A stretch of 64,000 nucleotides of DNA from Chryseobacterium sp. GTDB lineage: Bacteria > Bacteroidota > Bacteroidia > Flavobacteriales > Weeksellaceae. Below, in pieces: positions 1 to 8,141 of the stretch. A model generated the notes under the pieces. That model had not been told where the DNA came from and ran no database searches. It saw only the letters and a program-made list of their open reading frames with translations. The stretch lies in assembly GCA_027492795.1 (NCBI GenBank), contig JAPUEB010000012.1, forward strand, positions 47,882 through 111,881, in the 5' to 3' direction. Numbering within the stretch: position 1 is the stretch's first letter; every line of letters begins with the position of its first letter. The position numbers and the translations under genes are program-made.

Positions 1-1417
1 TGTTTACTGAAGCTGAAGAAGTTCCCTGATAACAAGCTGTATCTATTGCATTTGCTGTTAGCATAATTTCGGTTGGTTGCCCAAGTTGGTGAGAAACTGA
101 ACCTGAAGCGCAACCAATATTATCGATTACTTCCACAGAATAATTTCCTGCAACTGCATTTTGTAGCGTGTTTGAGCTTCCAGACTGAACAACATTTCCA
201 GATCCATCTTTCCAAATGTAATTGCTATAACTTCCTGAACCGCCTGTTGCAGTTGCTACAAGATTGGTATTTCCTCCAAAGCAAGAAATATTTCCGCTGA
301 AATTGACTTCAATTTTTGGATTTTCTGCAATTACTACAGAAACTGAATCAGAATGACAGTTTTTAGAATCTGAAACTACTACACTATAGAAACCTGCTGT
401 TAAATTCACTGGATTTCCGGTATATTGCTGATTGGTAGAAGTATTTGTCCAAACAATTGAATAGGATTGTCCGCCTGTAAGTGTTCCTCCAGAAATATTT
501 TGAAGTTCTACTTGACGGGTTTCTCCAAAACAGGCATTATTATAAGGTTTTACGCTGAAAACAATTTTTGCAGGCTCGGTAATGTATTTACTATCCGAAT
601 CATTGCAGTTTCCATCCGTAACTTTCACTTTATAGTTATGATTTCCCTCTGTAACAGCCAAATCTGCAGAATTTGCTCCCACAATAAGCACATTGTCTTT
701 ATACCATTGAATTTGTGGCGATGAAGAACCAGAAATATTGGCGTGAAGAACAGTTCCGTCACCAAAGCAAGTTATATTATTTCCGCTGAGTGTAACTTTT
801 AAAGCACAGCAAGACAAATAACCGTTATCATTAATTCCTGCGTCAAAATTCTCGTTAATTGCAGTTGCTACAGCATTAAAGTCGTCGCCAGAATAAAGGG
901 AGTTTCCACATCCACCCATAAAATTATCCGCTAAAGCAAGAAATTGGTTCACCGTCATTCCTGCAAAAATTCCTGATGTGAAAATTTGGTTTCCAATGGT
1001 TGTAACCGCAGAGGAGTAATTTGGATTATACTCATCAATTCCTACAGCAAGCTTCACTGCGATAAGTTGAGAAGCCAAAGTGTTCTTTAAATCTATGGTT
1101 GCGGGATTGGTGTAATTTGTTGTTAAAGCCAATGATGGTCCTCCAGCAGGAAGATAATCTCTAATTGCAGCCGCGGAGGTGAAGTGCAGTTGATATCCTG
1201 AGGAACAACCTACAGTAAGTCCGTTGGGAAAAGCGCCGGCAAAATTATTGGCAAGAAGTTGATAATTAGGATTGTTGGGGTTTTCATTTCCCCATCCTCC
1301 TATAGTAAGTGTATAACCTTTACAATTATCACTTTGCGAATACGAAAAAGAAAAAATGAGCAACAATAAAATTGAAACCATTTTTCCCAATAAAGTTTGG
1401 AAATTTCTATGATCCAT
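1..1417 (-). CDS. Large secreted repeat protein, N-terminal part (runs off window)
   Basis: The open frame starts at ATG 1417 (a second in-frame ATG lies at 1381) and reaches the window edge without a stop, so only about 472 N-terminal residues are visible. A hydrophobic signal peptide ending near FSYSQS marks it as exported. Residues about 30-190 form a domain I do not recognise. From about residue 205 there are Ig/SprB-like repeats that each open with a Gly-Asn-x-x-Cys-Phe-Gly pattern (ITCFGDG, ISCFGGN), a style common in flavobacterial adhesins and gliding proteins exported by the type IX system. The C-terminal sorting domain would lie outside the window. No operon partner is visible on this side. 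Confidence 0.7.
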   Translation of the reverse strand, partial: MDHRNFQTLLGKMVSILLLLIFSFSYSQSDNCKGYTLTIGGWGNENPNNPNYQLLANNFAGAFPNGLTVGCSSGYQLHFTSAAAIRDYLPAGGPSLALTTNYTNPATIDLKNTLASQLIAVKLAVGIDEYNPNYSSAVTTIGNQIFTSGIFAGMTVNQFLALADNFMGGCGNSLYSGDDFNAVATAINENFDAGINDNGYLSCCALKVTLSGNNITCFGDGTVLHANISGSSSPQIQWYKDNVLIVGANSADLAVTEGNHNYKVKVTDGNCNDSDSKYITEPAKIVFSVKPYNNACFGETRQVELQNISGGTLTGGQSYSIVWTNTSTNQQYTGNPVNLTAGFYSVVVSDSKNCHSDSVSVVIAENPKIEVNFSGNISCFGGNTNLVATATGGSGSYSNYIWKDGSGNVVQSGSSNTLQNAVAGNYSVEVIDNIGCASGSVSHQLGQPTEIMLTANAIDTACYQGTSSASVN

Positions 1418-1782
1418 GATAAAAAAGTTTGAAAAGTTGAAAAAAGTTGGGCAGACTAGTGAAAGTCGAGTTTCAATTAGTGAAGAGAAGGAAAAAGAAA
1501 AAATCAATCATTTGTGTTTTTGAGATTCGATCTTATTTACAGATCACTAAAAGTATCAATCATTTGTATTTTTAGAAATTGTTGTTTATGTATATCATCA
1601 AGTTTTCGTTTTTGGCTATTCAAATGTATATTAATATGAGCAATCCAAATAGAGGAAAAACACCCTTTTTTACTTAACATAATATCTCAAAACTAAAAAA
1701 CCCTTGTAAAACAAGGGAATATAAAATCGAACAAACAAAAGAATATAAAAAATACGTAAAAATGCGTAGTAAATTTTAAATT
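1418..1782. other. Intergenic region, AT-rich
   Basis: Between the secreted protein and the NdpA-like gene I see no convincing gene. The stretch contains the minus-strand terminator described separately and two partial copies of an ATCAATCATTTGT phrase (about 1504-1566) that may be a short local duplication. Confidence 0.4.
1695..1717 (-). terminator. Intrinsic terminator of the Rex/NdpA-like unit
   Basis: CCCTTGT (1701-1707) and ACAAGGG (1711-1717) form a 7-bp stem with an AAA loop. Read on the minus strand the hairpin is followed by six T residues, just beyond the stop of the NdpA-like gene at 1783. Confidence 0.7.
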
Positions 1783-2811
1783 TTATTTTTCCTCTTCGAA
1801 ATACAATCTATAATACTTCCCTTTTTCGTCTTGTCCGGTTTCAATCATTTTTCTATCGCCGTGAACGTAAATATGGAAATTTTTATCCAACTTAATTATT
1901 GATTTAAAATACCGCTGGTTTTTCTTCAACGCAGAAGTATTAATCGGAAATTCTTCGGCGATGGAAACCTGCATTTCCTGTTCATAATCGGTTTTGTAAT
2001 TGACGAAACTTTCAATCACATTTTTGTCTGCCAAAACTTCGTTGGTAAATTCCTCAAAGTCAAACTGCTCTTTTTCTTTGAAAAAATTGAGAGATTTATT
2101 CAGAAAATCGGCTTGGTCTGCTTTGGAAATTTCAAATTCCTGCGGAAGTTGTTTGATGACATAATCTTTGTAAATCTGCAAAGTTTCCTGCGTGTGAAAA
2201 TAATCGTCGTCGCGTTGTTTTACTTTTAGGAAATCTTCAAACCAATAGTATTCATCACCGTTTTTGTTGTTATCAATGACTGAAACAGCGTAACCAGTTT
2301 CTTTTCCGTTGTTGTAAATCAATGCGCCTTTATCCAATTTTGAAAGTCCGATTCCGTAATCTTTTTCCAATTCGTAATCATCATTTTTAGGATAGATTTT
2401 CAGGAAAGGTTCTTTCTTTTCGGTTTTGAAAATCCCGATGAAATCTACTTTTTCGCCTTTATTATCAGAATTTTCCAAAGGCTCTCCTTCAAAATAACAA
2501 ACAAATAATTCTCCGCCTTGAATTCTTGGATTTTCAGAAATTTCATACAAATGTTTTGCAATGGTTTCGCTTTCCCACTGAAATTTATTCTGGTCTTCAA
2601 AAATTTCGGAAACCGCACCATAAACGACATTATTCGCCAAGTAAGAATCGCTGTAAAACTGAAACTGTTCTTCGGATTTGAAACTTTTAAGAAAAAAATC
2701 GGTCAACAATTCTTTCATTTCATCTTCCAACTGCAATGCTTCCGACGAAAGAAAAAGATTTTCCTGATTGATTTTGTTTCCGACTTTGTGGACGATTATC
2801 TTTTTAATCAT
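1783..2811 (-). CDS. Nucleoid-associated protein, NdpA/YejK (NA37) family
   Basis: This 342-residue protein matches the 37-kDa nucleoid-associated family in length and pattern: an N-terminal KIIVHKVGNK opening, a central segment with GELFVCYFEG and VDFIGIFKTE, and an acidic C-terminal end. Family members bind DNA or chromatin-like structures; the precise role is unclear. The start overlaps the end of the upstream membrane protein by 8 bp, so it is probably translated from the same mRNA as the RexA/RexB-like pair and is followed by a clear terminator. That linkage suggests a DNA-binding role in the same system, but NdpA homologues also occur alone. Confidence 0.75.
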   Translation of the reverse strand: MIKKIIVHKVGNKINQENLFLSSEALQLEDEMKELLTDFFLKSFKSEEQFQFYSDSYLANNVVYGAVSEIFEDQNKFQWESETIAKHLYEISENPRIQGGELFVCYFEGEPLENSDNKGEKVDFIGIFKTEKKEPFLKIYPKNDDYELEKDYGIGLSKLDKGALIYNNGKETGYAVSVIDNNKNGDEYYWFEDFLKVKQRDDDYFHTQETLQIYKDYVIKQLPQEFEISKADQADFLNKSLNFFKEKEQFDFEEFTNEVLADKNVIESFVNYKTDYEQEMQVSIAEEFPINTSALKKNQRYFKSIIKLDKNFHIYVHGDRKMIETGQDEKGKYYRLYFEEEK

Positions 2812-3298
2812 TTTTTGTTACTAAAAAATAATAATTAAGTATTGAATTTACTAATTCCAGAATTGCAAAGATGATAATTCCTATGTCGATTACAAAATAA
2901 ATTAAGTAAGATGAAAAAACTTTTATAAATATCAAAGGAAATAAAAAGTTGAAAATTAACAAAATAGATAATAAAATAATAACAAAAGCTATATTGATTA
3001 TTAAGCAATCAAATAGTGAAAATTCTGTTTTATAAAACTTACTCTTTATTTTTTCATTTTTAGCTTTTTTTATCAATTCATTTTCAACTGAAAGAATGAC
3101 CGCAAATAATGAAATTGTAAAGCCAAGCAAAATGCCTAATAAATTTATTGCATTCGATGAAAAAGTAATTGCTTCTGTAGTTTTGACATTTAAATAATAA
3201 AAAAAAGTAGAAAACAATAAAGCAACAAAAATGTTACCTATGACACCTTTGCCACGGGTTTTGAGATATTCAAAAAAAAGTATAAGATAACTTAACAT
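2804..3298 (-). CDS. RexB-like four-helix membrane protein
   Basis: The 164-residue protein has about four hydrophobic helices (near residues 19-38, 47-68, 97-122 and 126-158) and a charged loop of roughly 25 residues between helices 2 and 3. Phage lambda RexB is 144 residues with the same arrangement, including a glycine-containing second helix followed by a basic loop. The start codon follows the RexA-like stop with no gap, and the end overlaps the NdpA-like gene by 8 bp. I infer an ion-channel-like effector activated by the upstream DNA-binding protein. The evidence is topology, gene order and size, not strong identity; it could be another small four-TM effector. Confidence 0.5.
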   Translation of the reverse strand: MLSYLILFFEYLKTRGKGVIGNIFVALLFSTFFYYLNVKTTEAITFSSNAINLLGILLGFTISLFAVILSVENELIKKAKNEKIKSKFYKTEFSLFDCLIINIAFVIILLSILLIFNFLFPLIFIKVFSSYLIYFVIDIGIIIFAILELVNSILNYYFLVTKND

Positions 3299-4201
3299 TT
3301 AGAATGCTCTTGCTATTTTTAGCAATTGTTTAAGAAATTCTTCAGTTATAAATTCTCCCTTATCTTCATCCATTAAAGAAGAAATAAATTCCTTTCTTGC
3401 AAGATGCTCAGTATCTATAGTTGTTTCATTCCCATTTTCATCATTTCCTCTAATTCTAACACGTGTTATTCCACTTTTACTATTTCCAGTTAATTTATTA
3501 TATGCTTCCAAAGCAATAGAATTAATATCTAAGCCTTTATCAGCCTTCATAGTTAACATAACATCTTCTTTTACTGGAACAACTCGATTTTTATTGAAAT
3601 TTAGATAATCGGAACCTAAAATCTTTTTATCGTAATAAACTTCAGCAACTTTCGTTCTACTAAATCTCTCTAATTCAGTCTTAAAATTATTAATACCTAC
3701 TAAATCGTGCTTTAAAGAATATTGATCTGATTCTTTAATTTTTCGATTATAAAACTTAGAATAAATATTGAAATAGTTAGTAAGATTCAGAAGTGATACG
3801 CCGTTAAAATTACTTTCTAAAAAAAGATAAACCGAATTATCATCTTTGTCAATTTTTATTACAAAATGTGTTTTTTCAATTTCACCATCTAATTTTGATT
3901 TTGGGTTTGGTCTTTCATCACCAGTTGTCTTATTTATTATATTAGGTCTAAATTTATTTCTAGCACTTTTAAATGTTCCTGATATATAATTCCCATCAAT
4001 TTCTGCATCATCAATAAAACAAAATTTATCAGACTTAAGATTGTAAAATCTTTTCTTCTTTGCCAATTTTATTATAAACTCTACAACCTTGTCAACTTCA
4101 TAAAAAGGAACTTCTTGTATATCATTACTTTCTACTATTTCTGTTTTATAAATCCTTTTAAATAATACAGCAAATTGAATTCTCGCATCTTTGTTTTCCA
4201 T
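3299..4201 (-). CDS. RexA-like phage-exclusion sensor (candidate)
   Basis: From ATG 4201 the protein has 300 residues, close to lambda RexA (279). From memory of RexA, the C-terminal part lines up by pattern: a basic-hydrophobic segment then DINSIALEAYNKL (RexA has DIKKVAKDIIF), an Ile-x-x-x-Arg-x-x-x-Glu segment with NDENGNETT (RexA has KDEAGDILT), then an ITEE stretch (RexA has AEIAEE). The central FVIKIDKDDNSVYLFLE and RTKVAEVYY segments also match by position. It ends exactly where the RexB-like gene begins. An upstream in-frame ATG at 4294 has a good Shine-Dalgarno, but that extension would be translated from a terminator-like hairpin and a common intergenic repeat, so I prefer 4201. Confidence 0.5.
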   Translation of the reverse strand: MENKDARIQFAVLFKRIYKTEIVESNDIQEVPFYEVDKVVEFIIKLAKKKRFYNLKSDKFCFIDDAEIDGNYISGTFKSARNKFRPNIINKTTGDERPNPKSKLDGEIEKTHFVIKIDKDDNSVYLFLESNFNGVSLLNLTNYFNIYSKFYNRKIKESDQYSLKHDLVGINNFKTELERFSRTKVAEVYYDKKILGSDYLNFNKNRVVPVKEDVMLTMKADKGLDINSIALEAYNKLTGNSKSGITRVRIRGNDENGNETTIDTEHLARKEFISSLMDEDKGEFITEEFLKQLLKIARAF

Positions 4202-4225
4202 ATCAATTAATTTTCTATAAAAATA

Positions 4226-4254
4226 CAAAAAATCCCCAAGCAAAAACTCGGGGA
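4226..4254 (-). terminator. Terminator or attenuator just before the RexA-like gene
   Basis: On the minus strand TCCCCGAG (4254-4247) pairs with CTTGGGGA (4240-4233) across a six-base loop, and six T residues follow. It sits 25 bp upstream of ATG 4201, so transcripts entering the Rex-like unit from upstream must pass it. It may end hipBA transcription or attenuate the unit. Confidence 0.6.
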
Positions 4255-4382
4255 CTTTCAATTTATTTAAGTGAACAACGGATTGCTTCGTCATTCTTCC
4301 TCGCAATGACTATTTCACCTCCTCGAAAATGAACATGCAAACCAGTCAATGAGTTACGATTTTTATGGTACAAAAATGATTG

Positions 4383-4399
4383 ATAAAAATCGGTCAAAA
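4383..4399. repeat. Candidate left attachment site of the mobilizable element
   Basis: ATAAAAATCGGTCAAAA occurs here and again, in the same orientation, at 25662-25678 next to the integrase end. Similarity extends outward (GGTACAAAAATG here, GGTACAAATATG at 25637-25648). A 17-bp AT-rich match alone could be chance in 64 kb; its position at both edges of the accessory block makes it credible. Confidence 0.5.
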
Positions 4400-4490
4400 C
4401 TTTTCCGATTTGTGAAGTAACACCCTGTACATCTTCTACTTACGAGCAAATTTAATAAAATTTATTTATTCTATCAAAAAACACGATTTT

Positions 4491-4541
4491 GTTCAATAAA
4501 AATTTGCGTTCAATGACATTGAACAGGTGAAAATATTGAAC
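4491..4541. promoter_or_regulatory. Nested GTTCAAT dyad (candidate operator)
   Basis: Four GTTCAAT half-sites lie at 4491-4497, 4508-4514, 4518-4524 (inverted) and 4535-4541 (inverted). The inner pair forms the perfect 17-bp palindrome GTTCAATGACATTGAAC and both pairs share the same axis at 4516. It may be an operator for a dimeric regulator binding twice, or a structured recombination site near attL. Confidence 0.45.
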
Positions 4542-4658
4542 ATTTTTTTCGCTTTTTGAGGTGATGGTTTCAGAATCGCAAGACAAAGATAAACAAGCGA
4601 ACGGAGAAATTATAACTATTTAATTAATGTGATTATAAATTTTCTTGCCAACAAATAT

Positions 4659-5888
4659 CTAAAATATTAGAAAACGTTTCTCAATCAACTCAATATTTTC
4701 AATCTTAACACCATTTCCCTTCGCTAAATTTTTCCAATTTCCCAATGCAGCAATTGTATTTTGAATGACTTCATCTATAAATGCTTTTGAAAGTTTTGCT
4801 TCCAAACCTAATTTTTCAAGGTGAGTTCGAGTAATATTTCGCCCCTCTCCCATCACCATCGTGCTTTGTTCTCCACCTAGTCCATTTGAAAATGTGAGAT
4901 CGTACGCGGGTGACAATTTCCATTCGCCAAATTCATTCATTAAGAAGCTGAAATTTTTAGCATGGTCGTCTCGATTGTGTGCCATGACATTGAAAACTGC
5001 TAGTCGAAACATTTTTTCAACCTCTCGAATATCTTTGGTAAGTACGTTCGTTAAAGCCAATAAATCTTCATAATCATGAGATGGAAACCTGAAATTACTA
5101 TGGATCAATCCACTCACGGCATGCATGTGGAAGCGCTTATTTTTATTTCTGTCAAATCTTTTTACAGCAAAATATCCACTTCCTTTTTGTGAAGGAAATA
5201 AATGTGTTGCAGGCATTTCTAATCCAGCATTTTTTGCAATTATAGCATAAACATATTCAATAGCTCCTGAATCATTACCATCTTGCGTGTTCGGAAATTT
5301 CACAATCCAATGTTCAAAACCTTCGCTCAATTCACCTGTTCCGTGAGAAATGTTTTTTCTTTCAGAATCAAGACCAATCATTGCTTTTGGTCTCGCTCCG
5401 GCTGAAGATCCGTTCAGTGCCAAAAGTTCATTGATGACTTCTCCAGATTCACCTTCCAAAACTTGCTCAGTTTGCGATGCCAAAACATCGAGGTTAATTT
5501 TTTCATCATAATGGTTTGGACTTTCATCTGGTTCATAAACCAACGCTCCCATTCCGTTTAATCCAACATACGCTAAGCGATCAAGTGGTGTAACATCATT
5601 CGGCAAAATTCCTTCAGCTCTCAACATCCTATCAAAAAGCAATCTTCCCCAACCGTCGGGCAAGCTGTCATTGAAAACACCTGCCAATCCTTCAAAGGGT
5701 GTTTTTGGAAGTTCTATTACTCCACGTTGTAAAGGAAGTTTTATTGGTGATATTTCCAAATTTCTTTCAACGAAAGTATTTTCAAATTCGAAATAAATGA
5801 TTCCATCACGAATCGCTAATCGTCCAACTGGCTGAATCTTTTGTCCAAAATTCAATCCTACTTTTAATTCTTTGATTGATGTTCTCAT
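4659..5888 (-). CDS. hipA: HipA-family serine/threonine kinase toxin
   Basis: The 409-residue protein has HipA features in order: an N-terminal domain with RLAYVGLNGMGAL, the SSAGARPKA phosphate-binding loop (161-169), an ATP-binding lysine segment FAVKRFD (240-246), and the catalytic HNRDDHAKN (304-312) with PAYD (327-330). Characterised HipA kinases phosphorylate aminoacyl-tRNA synthetases and cause dormancy; the substrate here is unknown. All catalytic residues are present, so it looks active. Its ATG overlaps the end of the HipB-like antitoxin gene by 4 bp, which is typical for coupled translation of toxin and antitoxin. Confidence 0.9.
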   Translation of the reverse strand: MRTSIKELKVGLNFGQKIQPVGRLAIRDGIIYFEFENTFVERNLEISPIKLPLQRGVIELPKTPFEGLAGVFNDSLPDGWGRLLFDRMLRAEGILPNDVTPLDRLAYVGLNGMGALVYEPDESPNHYDEKINLDVLASQTEQVLEGESGEVINELLALNGSSAGARPKAMIGLDSERKNISHGTGELSEGFEHWIVKFPNTQDGNDSGAIEYVYAIIAKNAGLEMPATHLFPSQKGSGYFAVKRFDRNKNKRFHMHAVSGLIHSNFRFPSHDYEDLLALTNVLTKDIREVEKMFRLAVFNVMAHNRDDHAKNFSFLMNEFGEWKLSPAYDLTFSNGLGGEQSTMVMGEGRNITRTHLEKLGLEAKLSKAFIDEVIQNTIAALGNWKNLAKGNGVKIENIELIEKRFLIF

Positions 5889-6190
5889 TTCTTACTTCCT
5901 CTTTTCTTAACAGTTTTTTCACCACTTTTAATAACTTCATCTATAGATTTAAAAACCGATGCATTAGGTTTTAATCCTTCAATTATTTCTTCCAAACCAC
6001 CAACAATAGAGAGAATTTTCAAAAAAGATTCTAAAGAAATCATTCCAGTCTGTTCAAACTTTCTCAAAGTCGATAAAGGAACGCCCGATCTTTCCGCTAA
6101 ACCTTCTTGAGTAAGATCCATCTGCAATCTTCTTTCACGAACATTTTGAACTAAGGTTTTTTGGGCTTTTGAAAGAGAAATAAATAACAT
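5885..6190 (-). CDS. hipB: HipB-like antitoxin, XRE helix-turn-helix
   Basis: A 101-residue protein with an XRE helix-turn-helix (residues about 15-70: RRLQMDLTQEGLAERSGVPLSTLRKFEQTG) and a basic tail ending KKRGSKK. It precedes hipA with a 4-bp overlap, so it is the expected antitoxin and autorepressor. The inverted repeat 28 bp upstream of its start is a plausible operator. Confidence 0.85.
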   Translation of the reverse strand: MLFISLSKAQKTLVQNVRERRLQMDLTQEGLAERSGVPLSTLRKFEQTGMISLESFLKILSIVGGLEEIIEGLKPNASVFKSIDEVIKSGEKTVKKRGSKK

Positions 6191-6217
6191 TATAAGAGTA
6201 ATTATTAGTAAAAATTT

Positions 6218-6237
6218 ACAATAACTAATATTATTGT
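6218..6237. promoter_or_regulatory. Candidate HipB operator
   Basis: ACAATAA (6218-6224) and TTATTGT (6231-6237) form a perfect inverted repeat with a 6-bp spacer, immediately upstream of the hipBA start. Position and symmetry fit an autoregulatory operator; no binding data. Confidence 0.45.
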
Positions 6238-6325
6238 ATTACAAATGTACAGAAAATTTAATACAAGTTTGTCAGATTTAATTTATTTGGTTCAATCTTT
6301 TTCACAAATCCATCCGCTAACAAAA

Positions 6326-8122
6326 TCAATCTTCTGAAATTGATTCCACTTCCTCATTCGTTACATTTAAAACTCCTTTCAGTAGGGACTTTAGTTTTGT
6401 TTTCCTTTTTTCGAAAAAATCATCAAAATCAACAAAGTCCAAAGAAACTTCGGTATCGATATGATTCTGCAATAGATATGTCGATTGATCTACAGGATTT
6501 GGATAAACCGAACTTAACCAATCTTTAAATTCTTTGCTGTTTTTCTCAAGATTCAAATTCGTTTGTAAAAGCTGAAGATTCGGAAGTTTATTGTATTTTG
6601 AGATAAACAAATCTGGATCTGCAATTCCTCGATTTAGTAGATTTCTTTTACTGAAGAAAGATTTCGGATGAATATGGTCTTGGTGATATTTAAAGGAATA
6701 GTTCAACGCAGGATACAATAAAGTTAATGCACAGTAAGTTCTTGCCGAACCATAATCGTAATTGAGGATGTTTTCGATATCGTCATTCGTGAAACTGATT
6801 GACTTTCTTTTACCACGATAATTATCAATCACTTCTTTGATTGGAAATCTTCCTAAATTCTCATTAACGAGATTTCTCATTACAGGATAAATTGCATCAG
6901 GAGTTCCACCAAAAGTTCCTTTTAATAATACTCGTGCCAACCATTCTTTTATTGCTCTTCGGTCATTTTCCCTTGCTGAAGAATGAAGTATTGAATCATT
7001 GAAATTATTCTTCTGTATAAAATATGCAATTGGTATTACCGCATTCAATGAGATTAAGTTATCTCGGTTATAGCCATATTTTGCAAGAAGTTCAATTGCC
7101 TTTTTCACAGATTCAGAAATGTTGTCCCAATTTTTTTCAATGGCAACCATATTTTCTTTAGTGAAATTGTCCACCTTAAATTTGATGTCGTTAAAATCTG
7201 CCAAAACCAAACAAGATTTCAGCACAAAGTCTTTATTAAAGGCGAAACCTTCACCGATTGCATTAATCTCATCCACAAATTCGTGGATCACTTCTCTTGC
7301 ATCTTTTTCTTTCCATTGTGCAGTTGCAATTGAGAGCAATAAATCTGAATAACTAAGTTTGGTTCCGCCACTATTAATTCTTATAAAAATTTGCAGAACT
7401 TTATCCAATTCTTCGCCTTCTTCAAGGAAAAAACTGATGTTTCCTTTTTGGTGAATCGCATTTTGAAGTTTACTTAGAGTATCTGTCGCGAATTTCTGTT
7501 GATACTGACTATATTTAGAAGAATCCATCAATTGATTTTCAATTATAAACTGCATCACACCAGACAAGCCATTAAAATCTAAAACTTTAGATACAGTAAA
7601 CCAAAAATTATTTTCATCATTTTTTGCTTCGATGTCACTTAAAAATCTGAAATCATATTCCAATTCTATATCATCTGATTTCTTCAAAATATTCAGATAC
7701 AGTTTCTTTTTTGGAAAAGCGTGTGGACTATCCCATCTGTAATATGGAATTTTCTTCGCATAAGAACCATTTAACGCAATATAGAGTGATGTCATTCTTT
7801 GCTGTCCATCCAAAATAGAAATAACATCTTCATCGCCTACCAAATCTGCTTTTTGGTTGTGTCTGTTATCTTTTTCGTGATAATTTTTAAGAAATTCATA
7901 AAACTGAAAATCTTTTATTTTGTTTTTATCAACCTTCCAAAAAAGAAAAGTGCTTATTGGATAATCTCTCATTAAAGAATCGAAAAGACGCTCTATCTGT
8001 TCTGAATCCCAAACAAACTCACGCTGAATTGAGGGCAAAACATAATGCTTTTTCCGAATATTTTCTATTGCTTTTTTGATGGTGATTGGTGCTTCGTATG
8101 CCATATTTATAATTCTTAACAT
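6326..8122 (-). CDS. DUF262/DUF1524 (GmrSD-type) protein
   Basis: This 598-residue protein carries the DUF262 signatures SIQREFVWD near residue 32 and the nucleotide-handling loop ILDGQQRMTSLY near residue 106, then a C-terminal HNH-like DHIHPKSFF near residue 482. That is the GmrS-GmrD architecture of type IV enzymes that restrict modified phage DNA, here in one chain. ATG 8122 is the first start; ATG 8104 (MAYEAP) is equally possible. It lies 19 bp downstream of the serine recombinase gene on the same strand, so the two may be co-transcribed. It could restrict modified DNA or cooperate with the adjacent phase-variable system. Confidence 0.8.
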   Translation of the reverse strand: MLRIINMAYEAPITIKKAIENIRKKHYVLPSIQREFVWDSEQIERLFDSLMRDYPISTFLFWKVDKNKIKDFQFYEFLKNYHEKDNRHNQKADLVGDEDVISILDGQQRMTSLYIALNGSYAKKIPYYRWDSPHAFPKKKLYLNILKKSDDIELEYDFRFLSDIEAKNDENNFWFTVSKVLDFNGLSGVMQFIIENQLMDSSKYSQYQQKFATDTLSKLQNAIHQKGNISFFLEEGEELDKVLQIFIRINSGGTKLSYSDLLLSIATAQWKEKDAREVIHEFVDEINAIGEGFAFNKDFVLKSCLVLADFNDIKFKVDNFTKENMVAIEKNWDNISESVKKAIELLAKYGYNRDNLISLNAVIPIAYFIQKNNFNDSILHSSARENDRRAIKEWLARVLLKGTFGGTPDAIYPVMRNLVNENLGRFPIKEVIDNYRGKRKSISFTNDDIENILNYDYGSARTYCALTLLYPALNYSFKYHQDHIHPKSFFSKRNLLNRGIADPDLFISKYNKLPNLQLLQTNLNLEKNSKEFKDWLSSVYPNPVDQSTYLLQNHIDTEVSLDFVDFDDFFEKRKTKLKSLLKGVLNVTNEEVESISED

Positions 8123-8141
8123 TAATCAAATTTACCCAAAA

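Larger units (their letters stand above)
4255..4658. other. Gap between RexA-like gene and hipA
   Basis: No gene is evident. Positions about 4280-4312 resemble a common Bacteroidota intergenic repeat (GTCATTGCGAGGAA ... GACGAAGCAATCC, read on the minus strand). The candidate left attachment repeat (4383-4399) and the nested dyad (4491-4541), listed separately, fill most of the rest. Confidence 0.4.

Noticed and set aside
2804..4201. Kiwa system (KwaA membrane protein plus KwaB)
   Set aside because: Topology fits loosely, but the larger protein lacks a recognisable KwaB/DUF4868 pattern and lies upstream of the membrane gene; its C-terminal pattern fits RexA better.
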